Positions 39,545 through 50,003 of a stretch of 64,000 nucleotides of DNA are shown one piece after another. The stretch lies in assembly GCF_000496755.2 (NCBI RefSeq), contig NZ_AYKS02000053.1, positions 1-64,000 on the forward strand, given 5' to 3'. The stretch is from Serratia sp. DD3 (GTDB lineage Bacteria; Pseudomonadota; Gammaproteobacteria; Enterobacterales; Enterobacteriaceae). How positions within the stretch are numbered: position 1 is the first letter of the stretch; each line of letters starts with the position of its first letter. Below the pieces are notes generated by a model, which was not told the DNA's origin, made no database searches, and saw nothing but the letters and a program-made list of their open reading frames with translations. The translations under genes were made by a program, and so were the position numbers.

Positions 39545-41665
39545 ATGAACACTCTGTTTGCCAGCACATCCCGTGGACTGGAAGAACTATTAAAAAGCGA
39601 ACTGGAGCGGCTTGGTGCCCATGACTGCAAAGTGGTGCAGGGCGGGGTCCATTTTCAGGGTGACGATCGTCTTTTGTACCAGAGTTTGCTATGGAGCCGC
39701 TTGGCTTCACGTATTCTGTTGCCGTTGAATGAATTCCGTGTGCACAGTGATTTGGACCTGTATCTGGGGGTTCAGGCTATCGATTGGCCTAGCGTATTTG
39801 GTGTCGATAAAACGTTTGCCGTCCACTTCAGTGGGGTGAATGAAGAGATCCGTAACAGCCAATATGGCGCGTTGAAGGTTAAAGATGCCATTGTCGATAG
39901 CTTCACCCGTAAGATCAATCAACGGCCCACGGTGGCCAAACAGCAGCCAGATATCCGGGTTAACGTCTGGCTGCAGCGTGATATGGCCAGTGTTGCCCTT
40001 GATCTGAGTGGTGACGGGTTACATCAGCGTGGTTATCGTGATGAGACTGGTTTGGCTCCGTTGAAAGAAAACCTGGCGGCAGCCATCATCTCGCGCTCTG
40101 GCTGGCAGCCAGGAACACCGTTGCTCGACCCGATGTGCGGTTCCGGTACGTTATTGATTGAAGCAGCGATGATCGCCGCCGATCATGCTCCTGGGTTACA
40201 ACGCCATCGTTGGGGTTTTACAGCCTGGAGTGGTCATCAGGCTGAACTGTGGCGTGAAGTCCTCACCGAGGCTCAGGTGCGTGCCCGGCGAGGTTTGCAG
40301 GAAACAACGTCGCGTTTCTTCGGTTCGGATAATGATCGCCGGGTACTGGAAATGGCGCGCAGTAACGCACGCCGTGCGGGTGTTGCGGAGTTAATCACCC
40401 TTCAGGTTAGCGATGTCAGTAAATTGACTAATCCTTTGCCGCAAGGCCCGGTAGGTACGGTGGTCAGTAACCCACCGTATGGCGAACGTCTGGAGAGTGA
40501 ACCTGCCTTGGTTGCCTTGCATAACATGCTGGGGCGTATCATGAAGAGCGCTTTTGGCGGTTGGCAGCTCTCACTGTTTAGTGCCTCACCTGAATTGCTC
40601 AGTTGTCTGCAATTGCGTGCTGAGCGCCAATTCAAGGCGAAAAATGGCCCATTGGAATGTGTGCAGAAAAATTATCAGTTGGCAGAAAATCCTCAGGGGA
40701 TGGCTGCCGTGCAGGTGGCGGAAGATTTTGCCAACCGGCTGCGGAAAAATCTGAAAAAACTGGATAAGTGGGCAAAACAGCAGGGTATTGAATGTTACCG
40801 CTTGTACGATGCTGACCTACCGGAATATAACGTGGCAGTGGATCGCTATGGCAGTAAGGTGGTGGTGCAGGAGTACGCGCCACCCAAGCAGGTGGATGCA
40901 CAAAAAGCGCGGCAACGCCTGTTTGATGTGATTAATGCCACTTTGGCGGTGCTGGATTTGCCCTCAAACCAACTGGTATTGAAAACCCGTGAGCGGCAGA
41001 AGGGTAAAAATCAGTATGAAAAATTGGCGCAGAAGGGCGAGTTCCTGCAGGTGACGGAATTCAATGCCAAATTGTGGGTTAACCTGACTGATTACCTTGA
41101 TACGGGCCTGTTTCTGGATCACCGTATCGCGCGGCGTATGCTGGGGGAGATGAGTAAAGGCAAGGACTTCCTCAATCTGTTTGCCTATACCGGCAGCGCC
41201 AGTGTCCATGCCGGGTTGGGCGGGGCGCGGACTACCACCACGGTAGATATGTCACGTACCTATCTTGAATGGGCAGAGAAGAACTTGCGGGTTAACGGTT
41301 TGACTGGCAAGCAGCACCGGTTGATTCAGGCAGACTGTCTATCATGGTTGCATAACAGCGATGAACAGTTTGATGTGATCTTTATTGATCCCCCGACCTT
41401 CTCCAACTCCAAACGTATGGAGAATAGCTTTGATGTGCAGCGTGATCACCTGGAGCTGATGAAAGATTTAAAACGGTTACTGCGCCATAACGGGACCATT
41501 ATGTTCTCGAATAATAAGCGTGGTTTCCAGATGGATTTGGCGGGTTTGAGTGCGCTGGGTCTGGAGGCGCAAGAAATTACGGCCAAGACGCAGTCACAAG
41601 ACTTTGCCCGTAACCGTCAAATCCACAACTGCTGGCTGGTGACCCATGCTGGCGAAGGGAAATAA
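39545..41665 (+). CDS. rlmL: 23S rRNA bifunctional methyltransferase RlmL (RlmKL)
   Basis: A fused enzyme that makes m2G2445 (RlmL part) and m7G2069 (RlmK part) of 23S rRNA. 706 residues (E. coli 702). Seen: a THUMP domain in about 45-155, the first methyltransferase domain with [17 protein letters not shown] and SNPPYGERL, and the second with [20 protein letters not shown] and [16 protein letters not shown] at 39545 matches the E. coli start (MNxLFAST); the longer frame upstream is not conserved. Followed after five bases by uup, probably one transcript. Confidence 0.96.
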   Translation: MNTLFASTSRGLEELLKSELERLGAHDCKVVQGGVHFQGDDRLLYQSLLWSRLASRILLPLNEFRVHSDLDLYLGVQAIDWPSVFGVDKTFAVHFSGVNEEIRNSQYGALKVKDAIVDSFTRKINQRPTVAKQQPDIRVNVWLQRDMASVALDLSGDGLHQRGYRDETGLAPLKENLAAAIISRSGWQPGTPLLDPMCGSGTLLIEAAMIAADHAPGLQRHRWGFTAWSGHQAELWREVLTEAQVRARRGLQETTSRFFGSDNDRRVLEMARSNARRAGVAELITLQVSDVSKLTNPLPQGPVGTVVSNPPYGERLESEPALVALHNMLGRIMKSAFGGWQLSLFSASPELLSCLQLRAERQFKAKNGPLECVQKNYQLAENPQGMAAVQVAEDFANRLRKNLKKLDKWAKQQGIECYRLYDADLPEYNVAVDRYGSKVVVQEYAPPKQVDAQKARQRLFDVINATLAVLDLPSNQLVLKTRERQKGKNQYEKLAQKGEFLQVTEFNAKLWVNLTDYLDTGLFLDHRIARRMLGEMSKGKDFLNLFAYTGSASVHAGLGGARTTTTVDMSRTYLEWAEKNLRVNGLTGKQHRLIQADCLSWLHNSDEQFDVIFIDPPTFSNSKRMENSFDVQRDHLELMKDLKRLLRHNGTIMFSNNKRGFQMDLAGLSALGLEAQEITAKTQSQDFARNRQIHNCWLVTHAGEGK

Positions 41666-41670
41666 TTGCT

Positions 41671-43575
41671 ATGTCGTTAATCAGTCTGTCTGGTGCCTGG
41701 CTCTCTTTCAGTGATGCACCTTTGTTAGATAACACCGAACTTCATATTGAAGACAATGAACGCGTCTGCCTGGTGGGGCGTAATGGGGCCGGTAAATCGA
41801 CCCTGTTGAAGATCTTGGGTAAAGAGACCCCGCTGGACGACGGGCGTATTATTTATGAACAGGACCTGATTGTGGCGCGTCTGCAACAGGATCCGCCGCG
41901 CAATATTGGCGGTACGGTATTTGATTTTGTGGCAGAAGGGGTGGCTGAACAGGCCGAGCACCTGAAGGCTTACCATGCTATTTCCCATCAAGTCGAACAG
42001 GATCCGAGCGAAAAGAACCTGGCAAGGTTGGCGAAGGTGATGGAAATTCTCGATCATCAGGGCCTGTGGCAGCTTGATAGCCGTATCAGTGAAGTGCTAT
42101 TACAACTTGGCTTGGATGGTGATGCGGAGCTCTCTTCCCTTTCTGGTGGCTGGTTACGCAAGGCGGCCCTTGGCCGGGCTCTGGTCAGTTCTCCACGGGT
42201 GTTATTGCTTGATGAGCCTACCAACCATCTTGATATCACCGCCATCGATTGGTTGGAGGGCTTCCTGAAAGAGTTTCAGGGCAGCATTGTATTTATTTCC
42301 CATGACCGCTCATTTATTCGCAATATGGCCACACGGATTGTCGATCTGGATCGCGGCAAACTGGTGTCGTGGCCAGGGAACTACGACCTGTATCTGGAAA
42401 GTAAAGAAGAAGCATTGCGGGTGGAAGAGCTGCAGAATGCTGAATTTGACCGCAAATTGGCGCAGGAAGAAGTGTGGATCCGCCAAGGGATCAAGGCGCG
42501 ACGTACCCGTAATGAAGGGCGCGTTCGCGCATTGAAAGCCTTGCGCAATGAACGCTCAGAACGGCGCGAAGTGATGGGCAGCGCCAAGATGCAGGTGGAA
42601 GAAGCGGTACGTTCCGGTAAGATTGTTTTCGAAATGGAAGCGGTTAATTACCGGATCGACGACAAAGTGCTGGTGCGTGATTTTAGTGCTCAGGTGCAAC
42701 GTGGCGATAAAATTGCGCTGGTGGGGCCCAATGGTTGCGGCAAAACCACCCTGCTGAAACTGATGCTCGGTCAGTTACAGGCTGATAGCGGGCGAGTACA
42801 TTGCGGTACCAAATTAGAAGTCGCCTATTTTGACCAACACCGCGCTGAGCTGGATCCAGAACGCACGGTGATGGACAACCTGGCGGAAGGCAAGCAGGAA
42901 GTGATGGTCAACGGTCGTTCACGCCATGTGCTTGGTTATCTGCAGGATTTCCTGTTTCATCCCAAACGTGCCATGACGCCAGTAAAGGCGTTGTCAGGGG
43001 GCGAGCGTAACCGCTTGTTATTGGCGAAATTATTTCTGAGGCCCAGCAATTTATTAATCCTCGACGAACCGACTAATGACCTTGATGTCGAAACACTGGA
43101 ACTGCTGGAAGAACTGATTGATAGCTATCAGGGTACGGTGTTGCTGGTGAGCCACGATCGTCAGTTTGTAGATAACTCGGTGAGTGAGTGTTGGATCTTC
43201 GAAGGTGACGGTGTGATCGACATTTATGTCGGTGGCTATTACGATGCACATCACCAGCGGGCGACGGCCAAGCCGTTGCGCCAAACCGATGTGGAAAAAC
43301 CGAAAGCCGCGGTAGAAAAGGCGGTTGAGCAGCCGAAGAAATCATCAAGCAAATTGAGCTACAACCTGTTGCGTGAACTGGAGCAGTTACCACAGCGTCT
43401 CGAACAGTTGGAAGCGGATATTGCGGCTTTGCAGGTGCAAGTTAATGATGGGGAGTTTTTCTCCCGTCCACATAACGAAACACAGCAGGTGCTGGCCGAT
43501 CTCGCCAAGGCAGAACAGAGTCTGGAAGAGGCTTTTGCACGTTGGGAAGAGTTGGAAGCAATGAAAAACGCTTAA
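41671..43575 (+). CDS. uup: ABC-F ATPase Uup
   Basis: A 634-residue soluble ABC-F protein; in E. coli it binds branched DNA, lowers precise transposon excision and acts on ribosomes. Two ABC domains are seen: Walker A GRNGAGKS at 36-43 and GPNGCGKT near 353, signatures LSGGWLRK and LSGGERNR, and Walker B LLLDEPTNHLD and LILDEPTNDLD. A coiled-coil carboxy-terminal domain (last 70 residues) is the DNA-binding part in E. coli Uup. Confidence 0.95.
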   Translation: MSLISLSGAWLSFSDAPLLDNTELHIEDNERVCLVGRNGAGKSTLLKILGKETPLDDGRIIYEQDLIVARLQQDPPRNIGGTVFDFVAEGVAEQAEHLKAYHAISHQVEQDPSEKNLARLAKVMEILDHQGLWQLDSRISEVLLQLGLDGDAELSSLSGGWLRKAALGRALVSSPRVLLLDEPTNHLDITAIDWLEGFLKEFQGSIVFISHDRSFIRNMATRIVDLDRGKLVSWPGNYDLYLESKEEALRVEELQNAEFDRKLAQEEVWIRQGIKARRTRNEGRVRALKALRNERSERREVMGSAKMQVEEAVRSGKIVFEMEAVNYRIDDKVLVRDFSAQVQRGDKIALVGPNGCGKTTLLKLMLGQLQADSGRVHCGTKLEVAYFDQHRAELDPERTVMDNLAEGKQEVMVNGRSRHVLGYLQDFLFHPKRAMTPVKALSGGERNRLLLAKLFLRPSNLLILDEPTNDLDVETLELLEELIDSYQGTVLLVSHDRQFVDNSVSECWIFEGDGVIDIYVGGYYDAHHQRATAKPLRQTDVEKPKAAVEKAVEQPKKSSSKLSYNLLRELEQLPQRLEQLEADIAALQVQVNDGEFFSRPHNETQQVLADLAKAEQSLEEAFARWEELEAMKNA

Positions 43576-43656
43576 TCGGTAAAATGTGATGCTAACCTTG
43601 TTGCATGAATGGCGACAGGGCGTTACCGATAGGCAGCACTATCAAGGAGTTATAGG

Positions 43657-44991
43657 GTGCCTTCCCAAGAAAATAGACTACAACATAGTCAACAACGACA
43701 CAGCCAACAACATGGCCATGCGGTGCATCGCCCGCAGTCAGCAGATCGTCTGATGTTGTGCCCGCAATGCGATATGTTAGTGGCGCTGCCGCCTTTAGCC
43801 TTTGGCTTAAAGGCAGTTTGCCCCCGTTGTAAAACAACACTGAGTACTTGCTGGGCTGAACCACGTAAACAACCGGTTGGCTATGCTATCAGTGCATTGT
43901 TTATGCTGTTACTGGCCAATATATTCCCGTTTATTAATATGCGCGTTGCAGGCATAGTCAGCGAGATAAAACTGCTGCAGATCCCCCAAGTGATGGTGGC
44001 GGAAAATTACACCAGTCTGGCGACGCTGTTTTTGGTGTTGGTGCAGCTGGTTCCGACATTTTGCATGTTGGCGATTATTCTGTTGTGTACCAGAGCGCCG
44101 TTACCACTGAAACTGAAAGTATGGATGGCCAAGATCCTGTTCCAGTTTAAAACCTGGTGCATGGTGGAAATTTTTCTGGCAGGTGTGCTGGTCAGTTTTG
44201 TCAAACTGATGGCCTACGGTGATATTGGTATTGGCACCAGTTTTATTCCCTATTGCCTGTTTTGTCTGCTACAAGTGCGAGCTTTTCAGTGTATTGACCG
44301 GCGCTGGCTGTGGCAAGATATCGCCCCAGCACCCCAATTGGCTCTACCGTTACAGGTTGGCCGCACGGGTTTACGCCAAGGAGTGCGATCTTGCTCCTGT
44401 TGTACAGCCATTTTACCGGCAGACCAAACAAGATGCCCCCGTTGTGATAGCGTGGGGTATGTCCGCCGTCGCCATAGCTTGCAATGGACCTGGTCGTTAT
44501 TGGTGACCGCGATAATGTTATATATTCCATCCATGCTGATGCCCATTATGATCACCGAAGCTTTGGGCAATAAAATGCCCTCTACGGTGATGGCTGGGGT
44601 GATCCTGCTATGGGGGGAGGGCTCGTATCCGGTGGCGATGGTGATTTTTATTGCCAGTGTGATGGTGCCTTCGCTGAAAATGCTGGCGATTGGTTGGTTA
44701 TGTCTGGATGCCAACGTTAAAGGTAAGAGTAGAGCGGATAGTGAGCGTATGCACTTAATCTATGAAGTTGTCGAATTTGTTGGCCGCTGGTCGATGATCG
44801 ATGTCTTTGTTATCGCTGTGCTTTCAGCGTTGGTACGTATGGGGCAACTGATGAGTATTTATCCTGATATTGGTGCACTGTTATTCGCCATGGTGGTTAT
44901 CTTCAGTATGTTTGCAGCGATGACGTTTGATCCCCGTCTGACTTGGGATCGTGCAAGTGAAATAGTCAACAAGGAGTCACAAGGTGACTGA
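43657..44991 (+). CDS. pqiA: Intermembrane transport protein PqiA
   Basis: The inner-membrane partner of the PqiABC envelope-spanning lipid pathway, induced by paraquat in E. coli. 444 residues, two repeats each with a zinc-ribbon (CPQC/CPRC near 34-58 and CSCC/CPRC in the second half) and four membrane helices. GTG at 43657 has AGGAG seven bases before it. The amino-terminal 30 residues are rich in Gln and His (QQRHSQQHGHAVHRP). The stop overlaps pqiB by eight bases. Confidence 0.94.
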   Translation: MPSQENRLQHSQQRHSQQHGHAVHRPQSADRLMLCPQCDMLVALPPLAFGLKAVCPRCKTTLSTCWAEPRKQPVGYAISALFMLLLANIFPFINMRVAGIVSEIKLLQIPQVMVAENYTSLATLFLVLVQLVPTFCMLAIILLCTRAPLPLKLKVWMAKILFQFKTWCMVEIFLAGVLVSFVKLMAYGDIGIGTSFIPYCLFCLLQVRAFQCIDRRWLWQDIAPAPQLALPLQVGRTGLRQGVRSCSCCTAILPADQTRCPRCDSVGYVRRRHSLQWTWSLLVTAIMLYIPSMLMPIMITEALGNKMPSTVMAGVILLWGEGSYPVAMVIFIASVMVPSLKMLAIGWLCLDANVKGKSRADSERMHLIYEVVEFVGRWSMIDVFVIAVLSALVRMGQLMSIYPDIGALLFAMVVIFSMFAAMTFDPRLTWDRASEIVNKESQGD

Positions 44992-46630
44992 AAGTAATCA
45001 TAGCGTCGCGGAAATCGAAAAGATCAAACGCTGGTCGCCGGTATGGATTGTTCCCATTGTCACCGCTTTGATTGGTGCGTGGATCCTGTTTTACCACTTC
45101 AGCCATCAGGGGCCGGAAGTTACTTTGGTTACCACCTCAGCGGAAGGTTTGGAGGCGGGGAAAACCAAGATCAAGAGCCGTAGTGTTGATGTGGGAACGG
45201 TAGAAAGTGTCTCGCTAAGCGATGATCTGAGCAAAGTGGTGATACAGGCTCGCCTCAATGATGGTATGGAAAAACTATTGCATGACGACACTGCTTTTTG
45301 GGTGGTGAAACCGCAGATTGGTCGTGATGGGATATCGGGATTGGGTACTTTGCTCTCCGGTGCCTATATCGAATTGCAACCTGGTAGCAAAGGCAAGGAG
45401 GGGCAAAACCATTTTCAACTGTTGGATGCTCCACCGTTGGCTCCCCCCGATGCCAAAGGGTTGCGTATCGTGCTTGATAGTACGCGAGCGGGTCAGTTGA
45501 CGGCGGGCGATCCGGTGTTGTTCCGCGGGTATCGTGTCGGTTCGGTAGAAACCAGTTATTTCGATCCCAAGTTACGCTCTATGCGTTATCAACTCTTTAT
45601 TGCTGCCCCTTATGACCAATTGGTCACCAGCAATGTGCGCTTCTGGAAGGACAGTGGCATTGCTTTTGATATGTCAGCCCAGGGAATGCGCATGGAAATG
45701 GGCTCACTGGCGACGCTATTTAGTGGTGGTGTCAGTTTTGATGTACCGGAAGGCTGGGAACGAGGAGAACAGGTTAAAGAGATGGTGGATTTTGCGCTAT
45801 TCGACAATCAGCGCAGTATTCAAGATTCTCTGTATACCATCCACCAGGATTATCTGGTGTTCTTCTCTGAATCGGTGCGTGGTTTACAGCCGGGCGCGCC
45901 GGTAGAGTTCCGTGGTATTCGCCTGGGTACGGTGGGGCAAGTACCGTTCTACAAAGAGGGAATGCAGCAGCGTCTTGATAGTGATTTCCGTATTCCAGTG
46001 CTGATTCATATTGAGCCTGAACGCTTAAAACAGCAGTTAGGAAATAACTTCAATATTGCGCAGTATCTCAAGGATACAGAGTCTCAAGGTCTGCGTGCAT
46101 CGCTGAAATCCGCTAACCTGTTAACGGGTTCGCTGTTTATCGACCTAGACTTCTACCCGCAAGAGAAGCCGTGGAAAGGGCCGCATGAGCTCTTTGGTTA
46201 TCCGGTGTTACCAACAACCAATGGTGGTTTGGCCCAAATCCAACAGAAACTGGTGCAGATGTTGGATAAGATCAACGCATTGCCGCTCAATCCAATGATC
46301 AATGAAGCCACTAAAACGTTGTCCGAAAGCCAGAAAACCATGCGTGAAGTGCAGAAAACTATCCAGTCGCTTAATGACATCATCGGCAGTAAAGAGATGA
46401 AGGCATTGCCTGCAGATATGCAGAAAACGTTGCAGGAACTGAGTCGCAGTATGAAAGGGTTCCAACCTGGTTCGCCGGCTTACAACAAGATGGTGGCAGA
46501 TATGCAACGGCTGGATCAGGTGTTGCGTGAGTTGCAACCGGTGCTTCGCACTTTGAACGACAAGAGTAATGCCCTGGTATTTGAAGCCGCGGGCAGTGAT
46601 GACCCTCAGCCGAAGAAGGCCAATAAATGA
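44984..46630 (+). CDS. pqiB: MCE-domain transport protein PqiB
   Basis: A 548-residue inner-membrane-anchored periplasmic protein. One helix (about 21-39, WIVPIVTALIGAWILFYHF) is followed by three MCE domains (starting near GPEVTLVTTSAEGLEAGKTK, LRIVLDSTRAGQLTAGDPVL and FFSESVRGLQPGAPVEFRGI) and a long helical tail from about 435. In E. coli six copies form a needle-like tunnel across the periplasm. GTG start at 44984 inside the end of pqiA. Confidence 0.95.
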   Translation: MTESNHSVAEIEKIKRWSPVWIVPIVTALIGAWILFYHFSHQGPEVTLVTTSAEGLEAGKTKIKSRSVDVGTVESVSLSDDLSKVVIQARLNDGMEKLLHDDTAFWVVKPQIGRDGISGLGTLLSGAYIELQPGSKGKEGQNHFQLLDAPPLAPPDAKGLRIVLDSTRAGQLTAGDPVLFRGYRVGSVETSYFDPKLRSMRYQLFIAAPYDQLVTSNVRFWKDSGIAFDMSAQGMRMEMGSLATLFSGGVSFDVPEGWERGEQVKEMVDFALFDNQRSIQDSLYTIHQDYLVFFSESVRGLQPGAPVEFRGIRLGTVGQVPFYKEGMQQRLDSDFRIPVLIHIEPERLKQQLGNNFNIAQYLKDTESQGLRASLKSANLLTGSLFIDLDFYPQEKPWKGPHELFGYPVLPTTNGGLAQIQQKLVQMLDKINALPLNPMINEATKTLSESQKTMREVQKTIQSLNDIIGSKEMKALPADMQKTLQELSRSMKGFQPGSPAYNKMVADMQRLDQVLRELQPVLRTLNDKSNALVFEAAGSDDPQPKKANK

Positions 46631-47184
46631 TGAAATGGATTACGTTCGCCCTGGTATTGTTATTGAGTGGCTGTAGTAGTACGCCAAGTAAAACCTACTA
46701 TCAGTTACCGGCGTTAGGTACGCCGGTACCGGTGAGCAACACGCTACCATCGCGCCAACTATGGATTGAGCATGTTAATGTGGCGGATTTTCTGGCCCAA
46801 AATGGGGTGGTATATCAGACTAACGATGTGCAACTTGTGATGGGGCAGAATAACCTGTGGGCCAGTCCGTTGGATCAGCAGTTACAGCAGACACTGCTGA
46901 GCAATCTGGGCGGTGCGTTGCCGGGGTGGGTGGTTTCATCACAACCGATGAACAGTGAGCAGGCGGTACTTAATGTCACTATTAACGGTTTTCATGGCCG
47001 CTATGATGGCAGGGCAATTGTTCGCGGTGAATGGGTGCTAAGTTATCAAGGTAAGTTGATTAAGCAGCCATTCAATCTGGAATTGAAGCAAAGTGAGGAT
47101 GGCTATGATGCGTTGGTCCGTACCTTGGCTCAAGGCTGGTTGCAGGAAGCTCAAGAGATCGCCACGCAGGTTACGCGTCTCTAA
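46627..47184 (+). CDS. pqiC: Outer-membrane lipoprotein PqiC
   Basis: A 185-residue lipoprotein (lipobox LLSGCSS, acylated Cys16) of the ABC-type transport auxiliary family. It is the outer-membrane end of the PqiABC pathway. The start overlaps the pqiB stop (ATGATGA); either of the two adjacent ATG codons could be used. Last gene of the operon. Confidence 0.93.
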   Translation: MMKWITFALVLLLSGCSSTPSKTYYQLPALGTPVPVSNTLPSRQLWIEHVNVADFLAQNGVVYQTNDVQLVMGQNNLWASPLDQQLQQTLLSNLGGALPGWVVSSQPMNSEQAVLNVTINGFHGRYDGRAIVRGEWVLSYQGKLIKQPFNLELKQSEDGYDALVRTLAQGWLQEAQEIATQVTRL

Positions 47185-47214
47185 TTTCCTTTGTCACAAA
47201 GTGTGTTAACGCAG

Positions 47215-47251
47215 ACCCGGTAAGGCATACCATGCTTTTCCGGGTTTTTTG
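47215..47251 (+). terminator. Terminator of pqiABC
   Basis: The stem ACCCGG/CCGGGT, extended by partial pairing of AAGGCAT with ATGCTTTT, is followed by TTTTTTG. Confidence 0.8.
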
Positions 47252-47449
47252 TTTTATATCATGACATTACAACCAAATTAGACTTATCAGCCACTTAGCA
47301 AATTCTTCGTGCATAGCTCACAAATATGACATTGCTGTTAAATTTGCACATTGACCTTCCAGCAAAATAGCGCTATTTCTTAAATGTGACTGTATTTTAT
47401 ACAGGCATGTGTTTTCTTTCCAGCAGTGTAAAAATGAGGGAAACGAGGC

Positions 47450-47617
47450 ATGAAAAGACAGAAAAGAGATCGTCTGGAGCGGGCTCAATCGAGAGGTTAT
47501 CAAGCAGGTATTGTCGGGCGCTCAAGGGAGCATTGCCCCTATCAATCTTTAGACGCTCGGGCTAATTGGCTGGGAGGGTGGCGACAAGCTATGGAAGACA
47601 GGGCTGTGACCGCTTAA
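47450..47617 (+). CDS. rmf: Ribosome modulation factor
   Basis: A 55-residue basic protein that joins 70S ribosomes into inactive 100S dimers in stationary phase. The translation begins MKRQKRDRLERAQSRGYQAG and ends WRQAMEDRAVTA, closely matching E. coli RMF including the DARANWLGGWR segment. ACGAGG precedes the ATG. The upstream 200 bp are AT-rich, as expected for a growth-rate controlled promoter. It lies between pqiC and convergent fabA, as in E. coli. Confidence 0.96.
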   Translation: MKRQKRDRLERAQSRGYQAGIVGRSREHCPYQSLDARANWLGGWRQAMEDRAVTA

Positions 47618-47638
47618 GCGGCTCTCTGTAAGAAAGAA

Positions 47639-47666
47639 CAACCTCCGCCTTAGGCGGAGGTTTCTG
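47639..47666. terminator. Bidirectional terminator between rmf and fabA
   Basis: ACCTCCGCC/GGCGGAGGT stem with a three-base loop, flanked by AACA on the left and TTTCTGTTT on the right. It ends one base before the fabA stop. Confidence 0.8.
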
Positions 47667-47667
47667 T

Positions 47668-48186
47668 TTAGAAAGCTTCCGTATCTTTAAACAAGCCCAC
47701 TTTCAAGTCGTTAGCTGTATAGATCACCTTGCCATCAACCAGCACTTCACCATCCGCTACACCCATAATCAATTTACGGGTGATAACGCGTTTGAAGTTG
47801 ATGCGATAGGTGACTTTCTTGGCGGTTGGCAGGATTTGACCAGCAAATTTCACTTCACCTACGCCTAATGCACGGCCTTTACCTTTACCACCGAGCCAAC
47901 CTAGATAGAAGCCCACTAGTTGCCACATGGCATCCAGACCCAAGCAGCCAGGCATTACTGGATCACCAATAAAGTGGCAGCCAAAGAACCACAAGTCAGG
48001 ATTAATATCCAGTTCAGCTTCAACATAACCTTTGTTATGACTACCGCCGTCCTCGGTCATTTTAATTACGCGGTCCATCATCAACATATTACCTGCTGGC
48101 AACGGCGGACCACCCGCACCGAACAACTCACCACGACCCGATGCTTCAAGGTCTTCTTTTGTATAGGACTCGCGTTTATCTACCAT
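47668..48186 (-). CDS. fabA: 3-hydroxydecanoyl-ACP dehydratase/isomerase FabA
   Basis: It introduces the double bond for unsaturated fatty acid synthesis. 172 residues; catalytic His71 ([15 protein letters not shown]) and Asp85 ([10 protein letters not shown]) are present, as is the hot-dog fold core. The promoter carries adjacent FadR and FabR sites. Alone in its transcript; lonH lies upstream on the same strand. Confidence 0.97.
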   Translation of the reverse strand: MVDKRESYTKEDLEASGRGELFGAGGPPLPAGNMLMMDRVIKMTEDGGSHNKGYVEAELDINPDLWFFGCHFIGDPVMPGCLGLDAMWQLVGFYLGWLGGKGKGRALGVGEVKFAGQILPTAKKVTYRINFKRVITRKLIMGVADGEVLVDGKVIYTANDLKVGLFKDTEAF

Positions 48187-48219
48187 GTTCTCAGTCAGCC
48201 TTATATTAATGAAGGATGC

Positions 48220-48248
48220 AGATTAGCTTACACGTGTACGCTGAACAA
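48220..48248 (-). promoter_or_regulatory. Promoter of fabA
   Basis: On the minus strand TTGTTC and TAATCT are 17 bp apart. The FabR palindrome fills the spacer and the FadR site covers the -35 box. Confidence 0.78.
48225..48242. promoter_or_regulatory. FabR operator at fabA
   Basis: AGCTTACACGTGTACGCT differs at one symmetric position from a perfect palindrome and matches the FabR motif AGCGTACA-TGTACGCT known at fabA and fabB. Confidence 0.82.
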
Positions 48249-48258
48249 CTCCGATCAG
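48241..48258. promoter_or_regulatory. FadR activator site at fabA
   Basis: On the minus strand CTGATCGGAGTTGTTCAG closely follows the E. coli fabA FadR site (CTGATCGGACTTGTTCAG as I remember it). Binding here, over the -35 region, activates fabA. It overlaps the last codons of lonH. Confidence 0.75.
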
Positions 48259-50003
48259 CCGTGGTTAAACCAGTTAAGCCAACGTAACGGCCATGGCCAT
48301 TGACGTCGTTCATGTGAATTCACCTGTGCAATGCGCTCTTGGATAGCCGCCAGTAAACTCGGTTGTTGCTCATCGCTATAGGGATATCCTGTTAATAAGT
48401 GTAGCGCTTGACCTGCATTGTCGACCGCCCATAAATGAAATTGTTCATTACGCACCGCTTCGATAACGTCTGCTCGTAGACAAAGATGACGCACGTTGCA
48501 TATGGGTAAAATGACGCCTTGTTGTCCCGTCAGGCCTCGGCGCAGACAGACTTCGAAGAAACCTTCGATCTTCTCGTTGATACCACCAATGGGCTGCACA
48601 TTGCCAAATTGATCCACAGAGCCGGTTACTGCAATCTGTTGTGTCAGAGGTTGCTGTGACAGGGCGCTGATCAGCGCACAAAGCTCAGCTAACGATGCGC
48701 TGTCACCATCAACTTCACCATAAGATTGTTCAAAAACGATTGACGCTGAAAAGGGGAGTGGTTGATCCAGTGCCAGCTCAGAAACCAGAAAAGCCTGCAT
48801 GATCATCATGCCTTTAGCATGCAGATTGCCCCCTAGTTCGGCTTTACGTTCAACGTCGGTAAACTCACCATCGCCCAAGTGGACAACACAACTGATGCGT
48901 GATGGTTCACCCATACTCCGAGGATGCCCTGGATAATCCAGTACCGACAGGCCATTGATCTGACCGATGACCTCACCTTCAGTATCGATAATGATTTGAC
49001 CCAGTTCAATATCGTCATGCATTCGCTCGGCAAGATAGCTTTCACGCCACTCTCGGGCATTCTGGGCTACTTCCAACGTGTTAGCCGTGATCTGCTGTTC
49101 CTGAGTGTAGAGTTTCGCTTCAGAAAGCAACTGACTAATCCATAATGGGGAGAGGGGTAAATTACCCTGATCACCAGAATAGCGAACCGCTTGAACCATC
49201 AGTGGGTACCAGGCATCAGCAGCCAACGGAGGTAACTGTTGGTCGGCAATAATACTATTGATGTAACCACACCATTGCGCCATATCATCGGGTTCGGTAA
49301 GTTGCAGATCGTCTTCATACTCACCGTAGACAGCCTGTTCACATAACTCGGGTTCCATATCGTCAAAATCAGCCAGACTATGGCGATCACCGACGATAAT
49401 CAGGCGTAACGCCAATGGCATGGGGGGGATATAAATCGGTAATGGCCGGGTTTCATCGGCAGCAAACCACTGAAATTGGCGCTGAATGATCATCTGTTTT
49501 AGACGTAGCCACATTAGCGGTTGTGCTAACAAAGCTCGTGCTGACAGGATCAACACCCCACCGTTAGCCTGGTGAATTAAACCTGGCTGTAAGCTAATTT
49601 CACCGTTATAAATTCTGACACAACCAAACAACTGTTCAGGCTCAACCCACTGCTGAAAAATGCAGTCGCCATGAGTGGCAAAAGGTTCATCATCATTAAC
49701 TGCAGTTTCAATGTTGGCTTTACCTCCTGCAATCACATAGCGGCTGCCTTTAATCATATGCGGAGGTTGCAGCTGTTTTGTTACTTTGGCGATCAGCGCA
49801 AGATGCTCATGGGTTTCTTGCGCTTTTAACAGCATAAAACATGGCTGAGATTGAGGGTGCAGAAATAGAGCCAGCGAATTTTCCAGACGAGGCTGGATAG
49901 CAGCAAAGGCGACAGGGGCCAATTGAGCAGCTGAGTCAAAGATAGCCTGGTAAGGCGCAGCACTAGGCAACAGAGATTGCCATTCAAGTCGGTTAATGGT
50001 CAA
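48255..50003 (-). CDS. lonH: Lon-like protease LonH (YcbZ)
   Basis: A Lon-family protein of 582 residues (E. coli 586) with a carboxy-terminal Ser-Lys protease domain: Ser in VDGDSASLAEL and Lys in GGINEKIEGFFEVC are both present. The amino-terminal AAA-like part lacks good Walker motifs, as in other YcbZ proteins. Its substrates are unknown to me. The start is uncertain: TTG at 50003 aligns with the E. coli start (MTINRLEW against MTITKLAW) but has no clear ribosome-binding site, and the frame is open to an ATG at 50072. Divergent from matP. Confidence 0.88.
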   Translation of the reverse strand: MTINRLEWQSLLPSAAPYQAIFDSAAQLAPVAFAAIQPRLENSLALFLHPQSQPCFMLLKAQETHEHLALIAKVTKQLQPPHMIKGSRYVIAGGKANIETAVNDDEPFATHGDCIFQQWVEPEQLFGCVRIYNGEISLQPGLIHQANGGVLILSARALLAQPLMWLRLKQMIIQRQFQWFAADETRPLPIYIPPMPLALRLIIVGDRHSLADFDDMEPELCEQAVYGEYEDDLQLTEPDDMAQWCGYINSIIADQQLPPLAADAWYPLMVQAVRYSGDQGNLPLSPLWISQLLSEAKLYTQEQQITANTLEVAQNAREWRESYLAERMHDDIELGQIIIDTEGEVIGQINGLSVLDYPGHPRSMGEPSRISCVVHLGDGEFTDVERKAELGGNLHAKGMMIMQAFLVSELALDQPLPFSASIVFEQSYGEVDGDSASLAELCALISALSQQPLTQQIAVTGSVDQFGNVQPIGGINEKIEGFFEVCLRRGLTGQQGVILPICNVRHLCLRADVIEAVRNEQFHLWAVDNAGQALHLLTGYPYSDEQQPSLLAAIQERIAQVNSHERRQWPWPLRWLNWFNHG

